From Oscillospiraceae bacterium (GTDB taxonomy: Bacteria; Bacillota; Clostridia; Oscillospirales; Oscillospiraceae), in NCBI GenBank assembly GCA_902802215.1, contig CADCLH010000007.1, forward strand, positions 1 through 21,567: a stretch of DNA of 21,567 bases, written 5' to 3'. Position numbers and translations under genes: made by a program. Within the stretch, counting starts at the first letter, position 1; each line of letters opens with the position of its first letter. Shown piece after piece: positions 7,488-15,746 of this stretch. The notes beneath the pieces were generated by a model. That model searched no databases. It was not told the DNA's origin and saw only the letters and a list, made by a program, of their open reading frames with translations.

Positions 7488-8621
7488 ATGGCCGGAAAGA
7501 GAAAACTCGGCGCCAGAATCTATACGTTTTTTCTCGTCCTCTACGGGCTTGCGATCATCGCCGCCGCCTGCTACGGGCTGCTGATGGTCTGGACCTATGC
7601 CGAGGAGTATGAGTATACCAGACCGCATCACGCGCTGGACAGCTATCTGGAGAAGATCAATCGGGAACGCTGGAGCGACGGGATGGAGAAGGCGGTCGCC
7701 GCCATGCCGCATGAGACCCAGACGGACGAGGAGATCAAGGCCTTCATCCAGGACAAGCTCTCCAGCGGCATTACCGCCGTGCGCAAGGGCGGCAGCGCGG
7801 ACACCAGCATTTACAGCCTGCGCTGCGGCGGCCGGGAGATCGGCACCGTGACCATCGACGAGGACACCAGCTACCGCAGCAGGATCGACACCACGCAGAA
7901 GCCGTGGTCTCTGCTCCAGTGGCGGCTCTACCCCTGGAAGGTCGCGGGCGAGACCTTTGACTTCAACGCGCTCTACAATTCGATGGAGGTCACGGTCCCC
8001 AAAGACTATCAGGTGTACATCAACGGCGTCCGGCTCGGCGAGGAATACATCGTGGAGCGGGACATCCCCTACGACAACTACCAGAAAATCTACTACCAGT
8101 TCCGCAGCAACATGCCCACCAAGGTGAAGTATCGCTTCGATCATATCATCGGCGAGGCGGAGATGGAGATCCGGGACGCCGATGGCAATCCGGTCACCAT
8201 CGACCCGAACCGGGGCGACGAGCAGTTTACCAAGTATGCGTCCGGAGAGGAGTTTGAACGCTTCGCGGAGTTCGTCATCCCCTTCGCTGCCTCGTATCTG
8301 CGCTACATCTCCGGCGTCGGGGACAGCGGCGTACAGCTTGCCGATCTGCGCAATTACATGTACCCGGACGGCGAGCTCTGGAACCGCATGTACGACGCGC
8401 TCGACGGACTGGGCTGGGCGCACACCACGTCCATCAACGTCGACAACGTCACCGTCAACGCCGTGCTGCCGCTGTCCGACGGCTTCACCGAGGTCGACGT
8501 GAGCACCAAGGCCAGCATTTACTACTACGGCAAGGGCGAGCTGACCAGCGACAGCAACATGCGCGTTCTGGTCTACGACGACGGCGAGCGCCTGTACGTC
8601 GAGAGCCTGGAGCTCTATTGA
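7488..8621 (+). CDS. Membrane-anchored extracytoplasmic protein of unknown function (tandem paralog B)
   Basis: A 377-residue protein, exactly the length of its upstream neighbour and colinear with it along the whole chain. It has a basic N-terminus (MAGKRKLGAR), one membrane helix (about 11-34, IYTFFLVLYGLAIIAAACYGLLMV) and a long outer domain. Shared blocks include AMPHETQTDEE, VRKGG, FDFNALYNSMEVTVP, VYINGVRLGEEYIVERDI, PTKVKYRFDHIIGEAEMEIRD, YLRYISGVGDSG, ALDGLGWAHTTSINVD and LELY at the C-terminus. Divergence is greatest at the N-terminus and in the region around residue 270. The pair probably arose by tandem duplication and may act as a heteromer (inference). The GAGAGAGGG site lies 8 nt before ATG 7488. 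The stop codon is one base from the ATG of the glycosyltransferase gene, implying translational coupling. No function can be assigned. Confidence 0.8.
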   Translation: MAGKRKLGARIYTFFLVLYGLAIIAAACYGLLMVWTYAEEYEYTRPHHALDSYLEKINRERWSDGMEKAVAAMPHETQTDEEIKAFIQDKLSSGITAVRKGGSADTSIYSLRCGGREIGTVTIDEDTSYRSRIDTTQKPWSLLQWRLYPWKVAGETFDFNALYNSMEVTVPKDYQVYINGVRLGEEYIVERDIPYDNYQKIYYQFRSNMPTKVKYRFDHIIGEAEMEIRDADGNPVTIDPNRGDEQFTKYASGEEFERFAEFVIPFAASYLRYISGVGDSGVQLADLRNYMYPDGELWNRMYDALDGLGWAHTTSINVDNVTVNAVLPLSDGFTEVDVSTKASIYYYGKGELTSDSNMRVLVYDDGERLYVESLELY

Positions 8622-8622
8622 T

Positions 8623-9747
8623 ATGGAAGGACCGGACTTTGCGGCGGACTGCCGCCGCAGCACGGCCATCGTGCTGCCTTCCCTGGACCCGGACGCGAAG
8701 TTCGCGCGTGTCGTCGACGGTCTGGTGGAGGCCGGCTTTGAGCACATCGTCATCGTGGACGACGGCAGCGCGCCCGAACGCCGCCGCTTCTTTGAGGAGG
8801 CGGCGGAGAAGCCCGGCTGCACGGTGCTGACCCATGAGGTCAACCGCGGCAAGGGCCGGGCGCTCAAGACGGCCTTCTCCCATGTGTCGGAGCGGCTGCC
8901 CGAGCTTGCGGGCGTCATCACCATCGACGGCGACGGCCAGCATCTGCTGCCGGACATCGTCGCCTGCGGGGACCGGATGCTGGCGGAGGGGGACGCGGTC
9001 GTCCTCGGATGCAGGGATTTCAGTCTCCCCGGCATCCCGCCGCGCTCCGTGGCGGGCAACAGGACCACCTCGCGCTTTTTCCGCCTGCTCTTCGGCATCC
9101 GCCTTTCCGACACGCAGACCGGTCTGCGCGCCATCCCGGCGCGGTATCTGGAGACCTTCTGCGGCGTAGAGGGGGAGCGCTTCGAGTACGAGACCAACAT
9201 GCTGCTGGTGATGAAGCGTCTGGGCATCCCCTTTCTGGAGCAGCCCATCGCCACCGTCTACGACCCGGAGGACTACAGCTCCCACTACAATCCGGTCAAG
9301 GACTCCCTGCGCATCGGCAGGGTGATGCTCCGCTTCCTGACCACGGGCTCCGGCTTTCGCTACGTCGTCAGCAGCGTCTGCTCCTGGCTCGTGGACAACG
9401 GACTGTATCTGCTGCTGATGACCCTGCTCGGCGGCCGCCTCGCCGCGGCCGCGGCCTCGACGGTCTCGCAGATCTCGGCCCGCGTGCTCTCGTCGCTGTT
9501 CAACTTCACGATGAACGACCGCTATGTTTTCCGCAACGGGGAAAACCACTGGAAAGCGTTTTTGAAGTACTACTGCCTTTGCATCCCGCAGACGCTGATC
9601 TCGGTCGTGTGTCTGACGGCGCTTGTCGCCGGGCTGAAGATCGGGCATCCGGCGCTGGCCACCCTGGTCAAGATCATCCTCGAGCTGATCCTGTTCGTCA
9701 TCAGCTATTACATCCAGAAAAAATGGGTATTTTCCGATAAGAAATGA
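8623..9747 (+). CDS. Bifunctional glycosyltransferase family 2 / GtrA family membrane protein
   Basis: A 374-residue fusion. Residues 13-225 are a GT-A fold family 2 transferase: IVLPSLDP at the start, IVIVDDGS (42-49), NRGKGRALKTAF (74-85), the DGDGQH metal-binding motif (102-107), GNRTTSRFF, and DTQTGLRAIP (163-172), typical of polyprenyl-phosphate sugar transferases. Residues ~245-370 form a GtrA domain of four membrane helices, with FNFTMNDRYVFRN (293-305) and the final YYIQKKWVFSDKK being typical. GT2-GtrA fusions are thought to load a sugar on a lipid carrier and help flip it for outside glycosylation of wall polymers. Donor and acceptor are unknown. The ATG follows the previous stop by one base (TGATATG), and the operon ends in a strong hairpin. 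This supports joint work with the glycosidase and the paralog pair. Confidence 0.92.
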   Translation: MEGPDFAADCRRSTAIVLPSLDPDAKFARVVDGLVEAGFEHIVIVDDGSAPERRRFFEEAAEKPGCTVLTHEVNRGKGRALKTAFSHVSERLPELAGVITIDGDGQHLLPDIVACGDRMLAEGDAVVLGCRDFSLPGIPPRSVAGNRTTSRFFRLLFGIRLSDTQTGLRAIPARYLETFCGVEGERFEYETNMLLVMKRLGIPFLEQPIATVYDPEDYSSHYNPVKDSLRIGRVMLRFLTTGSGFRYVVSSVCSWLVDNGLYLLLMTLLGGRLAAAAASTVSQISARVLSSLFNFTMNDRYVFRNGENHWKAFLKYYCLCIPQTLISVVCLTALVAGLKIGHPALATLVKIILELILFVISYYIQKKWVFSDKK

Positions 9748-9748
9748 G

Positions 9749-9776
9749 AAAAAGCTGTGCGAAAGCACAGCTTTTT
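9749..9776. terminator. Bidirectional terminator between the GT2-GtrA gene and cdsA
   Basis: A perfect 12-bp stem AAAAAGCTGTGC (9749-9760) / GCACAGCTTTTT (9765-9776) with a GAAA tetraloop. The A-run on one side and T-run on the other allow it to act for both converging transcripts. The plus-strand stop is at 9745-9747 and cdsA ends at 9817. Confidence 0.92.
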
Positions 9777-9816
9777 CGTGTCGTTTTCGTGTTGTTTTCG
9801 GAGCTTTTCGCGGCGT

Positions 9817-10614
9817 TTACGAGCCGACCCCGGCGAGCAGGAAGCAGAAATAGGCGGTCGGAATGGCGAAAAGCAGGGCGTCCGCCCGGTCGAAAAGGCC
9901 GCCGTGTCCGGGGATCAGATTGCTGAAATCCTTGACCCCGATCATCCGTTTGAGCAGCGATTCCGCCAGATCTCCGATCTGCCCGGCGCTCGAGGTCAGG
10001 AAGGCGGTCAGCAGGCAGAGCCAGAAGGGGATGGGGGAGAACGCGCGAAACAGCAGCCAGCAAAGCAGGGCCGACAGCACCGAGGAGGCCGCCCCGAACA
10101 GCGCGCCCTCGACCGTCTTGTGTGGGCTCACAAGCGGGGCGAGCTTGTGCTTCCCGTAGCGCGTGCCGCCGACGAGCGCGGCGGTGTCGCACAGCCAGCT
10201 CGACACGCAGCCCATCACCAGCGTCTGCCACCAGATCGGGCTGAGGACAATGTCCATCAGGATCGCAAACAGCACGCAGGGATAGGTCAGTCCGGCCAGC
10301 GTGAAGAGCGCGCCGCGGCCGGAGACCCGGCTGTGCAGTACGCCCGAGAACAGGGCCAGATAGATGCAGAACACAAAGCACACCGAGTAGGAGAAAAGCC
10401 CGACGTCGAGCCAGCACAGCAGCGCGTGGCCGGCGAGGTAGACGAACATGACCCAGAGCGTACAGTGGGCGTCGAGCTTCTCCACGTTCTTGCTGAACTC
10501 ATAGGCGCAGATCCCGCCCGCCACGGCGAAAAACAGCAGCCGCGTGAAGGCCAGCGGCATGCAGGCGGCCACGATCGTGAGCATGACAAGGGCGGATAGG
10601 ATTCTGGTTTTCAA
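9817..10614 (-). CDS. cdsA: Phosphatidate cytidylyltransferase (CDP-diglyceride synthase)
   Basis: A 265-residue membrane enzyme that makes CDP-diacylglycerol from phosphatidate and CTP, the branch point to phosphatidylglycerol and other phospholipids. It has a row of hydrophobic helices through about residue 210 and the family signature near the C-terminus, SLLKRMIGVKDFSNLIPGHGGLFDRAD (read in two parts, 219-232 and 233-245), with the usual K-R, K-D, H-G-G and D-R-x-D residues. SPHKTVEG (163-170) and D143 in the preceding loop are also typical. The hydrophobic residue expected between DR and D is alanine here, a mild change. The start is TTG 10614 (MKTRILSALV), supported by GAGGGGG about 7 nt upstream; no ATG fits as well. 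It stands alone, without the uppS and dxr neighbours common in other bacteria. Confidence 0.93.
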   Translation of the reverse strand: MKTRILSALVMLTIVAACMPLAFTRLLFFAVAGGICAYEFSKNVEKLDAHCTLWVMFVYLAGHALLCWLDVGLFSYSVCFVFCIYLALFSGVLHSRVSGRGALFTLAGLTYPCVLFAILMDIVLSPIWWQTLVMGCVSSWLCDTAALVGGTRYGKHKLAPLVSPHKTVEGALFGAASSVLSALLCWLLFRAFSPIPFWLCLLTAFLTSSAGQIGDLAESLLKRMIGVKDFSNLIPGHGGLFDRADALLFAIPTAYFCFLLAGVGS

Positions 10615-10679
10615 ACGGCTGCCCCCTCTCTTTTCCCTCAGGAAACAGCGGCATGCGCGGAAAACGCCGCGTTTTTGTC

Positions 10680-10708
10680 AGTGTACCATAAACCGGGCAG
10701 AATAACAA
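10680..10708 (-). promoter_or_regulatory. Putative sigma-A promoter for cdsA
   Basis: On the minus strand, TTGTTA (10708-10703), 17 nt, TACACT (10685-10680), with TGG in front of the -10 as an extended element. It lies about 66 nt upstream of the TTG start. Confidence 0.6.
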
Positions 10709-10773
10709 GCTGTTAACGCGGCCGGTTTTCGCTTCCGGCGCGGAGTTTTTCTCCGGAAGGACACGGCTGCGGC

Positions 10774-10802
10774 TTGACATCGGGGCGCCTTTTGAGTAAG
10801 GT
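10774..10802 (+). promoter_or_regulatory. Sigma-A promoter for the MBOAT operon
   Basis: TTGACA (10774-10779), 17 nt, TAAGGT (10797-10802). The perfect -35 and ideal spacing offset a weaker -10. Initiation would fall at about 10809, immediately before the leader stem at 10811. Confidence 0.65.
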
Positions 10803-10810
10803 GTAAGCAG

Positions 10811-10858
10811 CGGCGGAGCGGAAACGGCCTTCCCGGCCGCAGGCCGGCGGCTCCGCCG
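10811..10858 (+). promoter_or_regulatory. Highly stable GC-rich 5' leader stem-loop before the MBOAT gene
   Basis: An outer 9-bp stem CGGCGGAGC (10811-10819) / GCTCCGCCG (10850-10858) encloses an inner 6-bp hairpin CCGGCC (10833-10838) / GGCCGG (10842-10847) with a GCA loop. The right arm ends exactly at the start of the ribosome binding site GAGGAAAGG. There is no T-tract, so it is not a simple terminator. It could stabilise the 5' end or gate ribosome access. Confidence 0.6.
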
Positions 10859-10874
10859 AGGAAAGGTGCTACTT

Positions 10875-12305
10875 ATGCAGTTCAATTCCTACGAATTTAT
10901 CCTGATTTTTCTGCCTCTGCTCCTGGCGGGGTATTTTTTGCTCAACCGCCTGAGCCATACGCTGGGGAAGGTCTTTCTCGCCGGCATGGGGGCGGCGTTT
11001 TATCTGTACTACGGCGTACCATCGGCCGTGCTGCTGCTGTTCAGCCTGCTTTTCAACTACGCCGCGGCGGCCCTCGTCGCCCGCAGGGACGGCGCGTCGA
11101 GGACGATCCTGATCCTTGACGTGGCGGCCAACCTTGCCCTGCTGTTCTTTTTTAAATACGCGGACTTCTTTCTCGAAACGCTCGAGCCTCTGCTCCGCTC
11201 CGGCTATCGGCTGAATCTCTTCCTGCCGCTGGGCATCAGCTTCTTCACCTTCCAGCAGATCTCCTATGTCCTGCATGTCCGGGACAGCGGCAGGAACGAG
11301 ACCGTTCTGAACTATCTGCTCTACATCCTGTTTTTCCCCAAGCTGATCATGGGCCCACTCGCCGAGCCGGACGAGCTGATCCCGCAGTTTGACGACGCTT
11401 CGCGCAAAAAGCCCGTCCCCGAAAACCTGGCCTGCGGCGCCAAACTGTTCTGCTTCGGCCTGTTCAAGAAAATGATCCTGGCCGACACCTTCTTTGCCGC
11501 CGTGGAATGGGGCTTTGCCGAAATCTCCGGCGCGACCTCCGGCGATCTGTTCCTCACGATGCTCGCCTATACGTTTGAGATCTACTTTGATTTCTCCGGC
11601 TACAGCGACATGGCCGTCGGCATTGCGCAGATGCTGAACATCGACCTGCCGATCAACTTCGACTCCCCCTATCGGGCGCTGTCGATCCGCGACTTCTGGA
11701 AGCGCTGGCACATCTCGCTCACGACCTTCCTGACCAGGCACGTCTATTATCCCCTCGGCGGGAACCGGCGGGGGACGGCCAGACAGTACCTGAACATCAT
11801 GGTCGTCTTTCTCCTCAGCGGGATCTGGCACGGGGCCAACTGGACCTTCTTCCTGTGGGGGCTCCTGCACGGCGCGCTCAGCGTCTTCGAGCGGATGCGC
11901 GAGCGGGCGGGAAGGCGGCTCAACGACGTCGCCGGATGGCTTTTCACCTTCCTGAGCGTGAACGTTCTGTGGCTGCTGTTCCGGGCGGAATCGGTCTTTC
12001 AGTGGCTGGGGATGCTCAAGGGCATGCTCCGCTTCGGGAGCACGGCGATCTCCGAGGGGCTGCTCAAGTGCTTTGAGATCCCGGAGGCCGGCGTCCTGCT
12101 CACGGCGCTCCGCCTGTCGCCGATCCGCGGCGCGTCGGCGCTGCTGTTCTATCTCTCGGCGCTGCTGCTGTGCCTGATCCCCGAGAACAATTACCGCAGA
12201 AAGGACAGTCTGACGCCCGCCGGCGCGGTGCTGGCGGCTCTGGCGTTCTTCTTCGGCTTTCTCCATCTGGGCGGCGAGTCCGTCTTCGTCTACTTCAACT
12301 TCTGA
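10875..12305 (+). CDS. MBOAT family O-acyltransferase (AlgI/DltB-like)
   Basis: A 476-residue polytopic membrane protein that would pass acyl groups across the membrane for O-acetylation of surface polymers. It begins MQFNSYEFILIFLPLLLAGYF, the usual AlgI-type N-terminus. Diagnostic motifs are PLGISFFTFQQISY (about 118-131), YTFEIYFDFSGYSDMAVG (232-249), DFWKRWHISLTTFLTRHVYYPLGG (273-296, read as adjoining blocks) and SGIWHGANWTFFLWGLLHG (315-333). The histidine in WHGANW (about 319) is the presumed catalytic residue, with a second conserved histidine in RWH (279). ATG 10875 is preferred to GTG 10866 because GAGGAAAGG ends 8 nt before the ATG and overlaps the GTG. The next gene, 12 nt downstream, encodes the expected SGNH-type partner. 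Confidence 0.94.
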   Translation: MQFNSYEFILIFLPLLLAGYFLLNRLSHTLGKVFLAGMGAAFYLYYGVPSAVLLLFSLLFNYAAAALVARRDGASRTILILDVAANLALLFFFKYADFFLETLEPLLRSGYRLNLFLPLGISFFTFQQISYVLHVRDSGRNETVLNYLLYILFFPKLIMGPLAEPDELIPQFDDASRKKPVPENLACGAKLFCFGLFKKMILADTFFAAVEWGFAEISGATSGDLFLTMLAYTFEIYFDFSGYSDMAVGIAQMLNIDLPINFDSPYRALSIRDFWKRWHISLTTFLTRHVYYPLGGNRRGTARQYLNIMVVFLLSGIWHGANWTFFLWGLLHGALSVFERMRERAGRRLNDVAGWLFTFLSVNVLWLLFRAESVFQWLGMLKGMLRFGSTAISEGLLKCFEIPEAGVLLTALRLSPIRGASALLFYLSALLLCLIPENNYRRKDSLTPAGAVLAALAFFFGFLHLGGESVFVYFNF

Positions 12306-12317
12306 CAGGAGGCTGCG

Positions 12318-13913
12318 ATGAAAGCGAAACGCTGGCTGGCGGTTTTCCTGATCCTGTCGTTTGCCGCCTTCCTCTGCGCCGCGGCGCTGACGGCCTGGGT
12401 CGACCCCTTCTTCCACTATCACGCGCCGCATACCGACCGCTTCTTCTATCCCATCGACAATCAGCGGAGCCAGAACGACGGGATACTCCGCCACTTCGAT
12501 TACGACGCGGTGATCACGGGCTCCTCCATGATCGTGAACTTCAAAACGAGCGAGCTGGACGAGCTGTTCGGCACGCACGCCGTCAAGGTCCCGGCCACGG
12601 GAGCCACCTATTATGAGCTCGGCGGCCTGATCGACACGGCGCTCGAAAACCAGCCCAAGGTCAAAACCGTCTTTCGGAGCATCGACCGGCACCTGCTTCT
12701 CTACGGCTCGAACAAGCTCCGCAGCGATCTGGGCGAGTATCCGAGCTACCTGTATGACCGCAGCGTCTGGAACGACTACAAGTACCTTCTGAATGCGGAC
12801 GTCCTCTTCGGCAGGACCGCCGGGATGCTCATGCAGGCAGCCTTGCCCGGCTCCGCCCCGGGAATCACCTCCTTCGACGACTACTCCAACACGATGAAGG
12901 AGTACGAGGGGCGCTTCGGCCTGCCCGAGATCGAGACCCTGTACCTGTTCGAGCCGGGGACCGTCGGCACGCCCGTGCATCTGGCGGAGAGCCTGCGGGA
13001 AAACCTGGTGAGAAACATCGAGGACAATGTCGTCGCCGCGGCGAAGGCTCACCCGGACGTGACGTTCTACTGCTTCTTTCCGCCCTATTCTCTGGGATAC
13101 TGGTCCGACAAGCTCGCCTCCGGCGAGATCTACGCCCTGTTTGAGGGCATGGAGACCGCCGCCGGACTCATGCTGGAATGCGACAACATCCGGCTCTACG
13201 ACTTTGACGGGCGGCACGACATCATCGGCGACGTCAACAACTACCGCGACCTGATGCATTACGGGGAATGGATCAACAGCCTCATGCTCAAATGGATGCA
13301 CGACGGCGACGGCAGGCTCACACGCGACAATTACCGGGAGCGTCTGGCGGAGGATCTGGACTATTTCCTGCACGCGGATTACCCCGGCTTTTCGGCGCAG
13401 GAGCGTTACGGCTGCGATTATTACGCCGCCGCGCTGCTGAACCGGGAGCTCACGGGCGCCGTCCCGCGGGAGATCGGCAGGGAAGAGCTGCTCGAGGGGG
13501 AGCTTCGCCGCGCGAGTCTGGAGCAGGACGGCGAGAGCGGCGCGCCGGTCCTCAGCTGCACCGGCGCGCTCGGCCGGGACCCGGAAACGGATCTGGCCGC
13601 GTATCTGCGCGACTGCGATTATATCGGCCTGAAGCTCCGCATCCCGGACGCCGGGGCCTTTTCCTATCTCTGCTTTGAGGGGCGCAACACCGCGCTGAAC
13701 GGGCAGCCGGACGTGTTCGTCTACGACGCGGACGGAAGGCCGCTCGCGTCCGTGGAGAAGCAGTACTATGATCTCCGGGGCGGATGGCAGCGCTTCGCGC
13801 TCGACCTGCGCGGAGCCGTCGGACCCGTCGATGTGATCTTCCAGGGCGGCTATCCGGATTCGACCGGGCACGCCAGCTCCTCCTTCGCTTTCCGGCATTT
13901 CGTCCTGTACTGA
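12318..13913 (+). CDS. SGNH/DltD-like surface acyltransferase partner of the MBOAT protein, with extra C-terminal domain
   Basis: A 531-residue protein with an N-terminal signal anchor (residues 7-27, LAVFLILSFAAFLCAAALTAW). The body has SGNH-hydrolase features: YDAVITGSSMIVNF with the likely nucleophile serine in GSSM (68-71), FYCFFPPYS (250-258) and YRDLMHYGEWIN with the D-x-x-H pair D311/H314. These match the Ser/Asp/His triad seen in DltD and AlgJ/AlgX-type proteins that finish O-acyl transfer outside the cell. Residues ~375-531 look like a separate beta-rich domain (SYLCFEGRN, DVFVYDADGRPL, GGWQRFALDLRG, DVIFQGGY), possibly a glycan-binding jelly roll. AGGAGG lies 4-5 nt before ATG 12318, in an operon with the MBOAT gene. 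The acceptor polymer is unknown. The family call rests on motifs and context rather than on close recognition. Confidence 0.75.
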   Translation: MKAKRWLAVFLILSFAAFLCAAALTAWVDPFFHYHAPHTDRFFYPIDNQRSQNDGILRHFDYDAVITGSSMIVNFKTSELDELFGTHAVKVPATGATYYELGGLIDTALENQPKVKTVFRSIDRHLLLYGSNKLRSDLGEYPSYLYDRSVWNDYKYLLNADVLFGRTAGMLMQAALPGSAPGITSFDDYSNTMKEYEGRFGLPEIETLYLFEPGTVGTPVHLAESLRENLVRNIEDNVVAAAKAHPDVTFYCFFPPYSLGYWSDKLASGEIYALFEGMETAAGLMLECDNIRLYDFDGRHDIIGDVNNYRDLMHYGEWINSLMLKWMHDGDGRLTRDNYRERLAEDLDYFLHADYPGFSAQERYGCDYYAAALLNRELTGAVPREIGREELLEGELRRASLEQDGESGAPVLSCTGALGRDPETDLAAYLRDCDYIGLKLRIPDAGAFSYLCFEGRNTALNGQPDVFVYDADGRPLASVEKQYYDLRGGWQRFALDLRGAVGPVDVIFQGGYPDSTGHASSSFAFRHFVLY

Positions 13914-13951
13914 AGCGGACAAAAAAACCAAAAGTTTGATGCACTTTCCTG

Positions 13952-13980
13952 TTGTACCGTGCCTGGAGTTGTGCTATTAT
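13952..13980 (+). promoter_or_regulatory. Sigma-A promoter for the HerA-like ATPase gene
   Basis: TTGTAC (13952-13957), 17 nt, TATTAT (13975-13980); an overlapping TATAAT occurs at 13978-13983. It lies 35 nt before ATG 14016. No terminator was seen between the preceding stop (13913) and this promoter, so some read-through is possible. Confidence 0.75.
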
Positions 13981-14015
13981 AATTTTACAACTACAACATA
14001 TAGGGGGACAGATAC

Positions 14016-15731
14016 ATGTTTACAGAGAATAAAATCTGGATGGCGCAGTCCGATCAGCGGATCTTCCTGCTGCCCAACATGGCCAATCGCCACGGCCTGA
14101 TCGCCGGCGCCACCGGCACCGGCAAGACCGTCACCATGAAGGTCATGGCGGAGTCCTTTTCCGATATGGGAGTCCCTGTCTTTCTGGCCGATATCAAGGG
14201 CGACCTGACCGGCATGTCGAAGCCCGGCAAGGACAGCGCCGACATGCGCAGCCGGATCGAGCGCTTCGGCATCGACGGCTTCTCCTTCCACGCCTACCCC
14301 ACCCGCTTCTGGGACATCTTCGGCGAGGTCGGCCATCCCGTGCGCGTCACGGTCAGCTCCATGGGCCCGACGCTGCTGGCCCGTCTGCTCGGCCTGACCG
14401 AGATCCAGACCGGCGTGCTGAACATCGTCTTCCGCGTGGCGGATGACAACGGCCTGCTGCTGCTCGACCTGAAGGACCTGCGCTCCATGCTCCAGTTCGT
14501 GGGCGAGAACCGGGCCGAGTTCACCGTGGAGTACGGCAACGTCTCCGCCGCGAGCATCGGCGCCATCCAGCGCGCGCTGCTGGCCTTCGAGGCCGAGGGC
14601 GGCGAGCAGTTCTTCGGCGAGCCGGAGCTCGACATCATGGACTGGATGGAGACCGACGCCAACGGCCGGGGCTACATCAACATCCTCTCCAGCCAGAAGC
14701 TGATCCAGAGCCCCACGGTCTACGCGACCTTCCTGCTCTGGATGCTCACCGAGCTGTTTGAGAACCTGCCCGAGGTCGGCGATCTCGACAAGCCCAAGAT
14801 GATCTTCTTCTTCGACGAGGCGCATCTGCTCTTCGACGGCATGCCCAAGGCCCTCGTGCAGAAGATCGTCCAGGTCGTCAAGCTCATCCGCTCCAAGGCG
14901 GTCGGCGTCTACTTCATCAGCCAGAGCCCGTCGGATATCCCGGGCGACGTGCTGGCCCAGCTCTCCAACCGCGTCCAGCACGCGCTGCGCGCCTACACGC
15001 CCGACGAGCTGAAGTCCGTCCGCGCCGCGGCCAAGGCCTTCCGCGTCAACCCCGGCTTCAAGACCGAGGACGCGATCATGGAGCTCGGCGTCGGCGAGGC
15101 GCTGGTCAGCTTCCTCGACGAGGACGGTATCCCCGCCGTCGTCCAGCGCGCCTTTATCCTGCCGCCGCAGAGCCTGATGGGCGCAGCCGACGCGAAGGAG
15201 GTTCAGAAGCTCGTATACTGCGACCCGATCGACGACAAGTACCGCGAGAGCGTCGACCGCGAGTCCGCCTACGAGATCCTCAACCGGGCAAACGAGGAGC
15301 TCGAGCGCCAGCGCGCCGAGGCCGCCGAAGAGGCCGCCCGCAGAAAGGCCGAGGCCGAGGCCGAGAAGCAGCGGCTGAAGGAAGAAGCCGCCGCCGAGCG
15401 CAAGCGCATCCAGGAGGAGGCCGCAGCCGAGAGGCAGCGCCTGAGAGAGGAAGCCGCCGCGCAGAAGGCCGCCGAGAAGGAGGCCGCCGCGGCCCAGAAG
15501 GCCGCCGAAGCGGCCGCCGCCAAGAAGAAAAAGGTCGTCCAGCAGGCGGCCACGAACGCCGCCTCCTCGGTCGCCAGCGCCCTGTCCACGAACATCGTCA
15601 ACGCAGCCACCGGCGGCAAGACCACCAGCGCCCAGACCATCGCCAAGCGCGCCGCGCGCAACGCCCTGAGCTCCGTGATGCGCTCCGGCACCAGCGCCAT
15701 CCTCCGCGGCCTGCTGGGGAACAAGAAGTAA
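14016..15731 (+). CDS. HerA-like helicase/ATPase, DUF853 (YjgR) family, with coiled-coil C-terminus
   Basis: A 571-residue cytoplasmic ATPase of the HerA/FtsK-type superfamily. It has Walker A GATGTGKT (31-38), FLADIKGDL (56-64), a Walker B region [10 protein letters not shown] (261-270, D267/E268), [12 protein letters not shown] (298-309) and an arginine-containing [12 protein letters not shown] (316-327). These are the hallmarks of the DUF853/YjgR family, related to archaeal DNA-translocating HerA; the cellular role in bacteria is not established. Residues ~425-505 form a long, very charged Ala/Glu/Arg heptad-like coiled coil ([19 protein letters not shown] and similar), followed by a basic Ala/Ser-rich tail ([16 protein letters not shown]). 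A similar tail is seen in some YjgR proteins and could serve oligomerisation. The start ATG 14016 has TAGGGGG 8 nt upstream. The gene is monocistronic, with its own promoter and terminator. Confidence 0.93.
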   Translation: MFTENKIWMAQSDQRIFLLPNMANRHGLIAGATGTGKTVTMKVMAESFSDMGVPVFLADIKGDLTGMSKPGKDSADMRSRIERFGIDGFSFHAYPTRFWDIFGEVGHPVRVTVSSMGPTLLARLLGLTEIQTGVLNIVFRVADDNGLLLLDLKDLRSMLQFVGENRAEFTVEYGNVSAASIGAIQRALLAFEAEGGEQFFGEPELDIMDWMETDANGRGYINILSSQKLIQSPTVYATFLLWMLTELFENLPEVGDLDKPKMIFFFDEAHLLFDGMPKALVQKIVQVVKLIRSKAVGVYFISQSPSDIPGDVLAQLSNRVQHALRAYTPDELKSVRAAAKAFRVNPGFKTEDAIMELGVGEALVSFLDEDGIPAVVQRAFILPPQSLMGAADAKEVQKLVYCDPIDDKYRESVDRESAYEILNRANEELERQRAEAAEEAARRKAEAEAEKQRLKEEAAAERKRIQEEAAAERQRLREEAAAQKAAEKEAAAAQKAAEAAAAKKKKVVQQAATNAASSVASALSTNIVNAATGGKTTSAQTIAKRAARNALSSVMRSGTSAILRGLLGNKK

Positions 15732-15746
15732 TACAGCGATACATTA

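Noticed and set aside
7422..9254. Minus-strand open frame of 610 codons opposite the paralog and GT2 genes
   Set aside because: Antisense shadow of strongly supported coding sequence; no ribosome site or family features.
10869..13931. Minus-strand open frame of 1020 codons opposite the MBOAT and SGNH-like genes
   Set aside because: It lies antisense to two well-supported genes. Its composition (many R, Q, E, D, H, V, A) is the usual product of reading GC-rich coding DNA backwards, and it has no domain motif.
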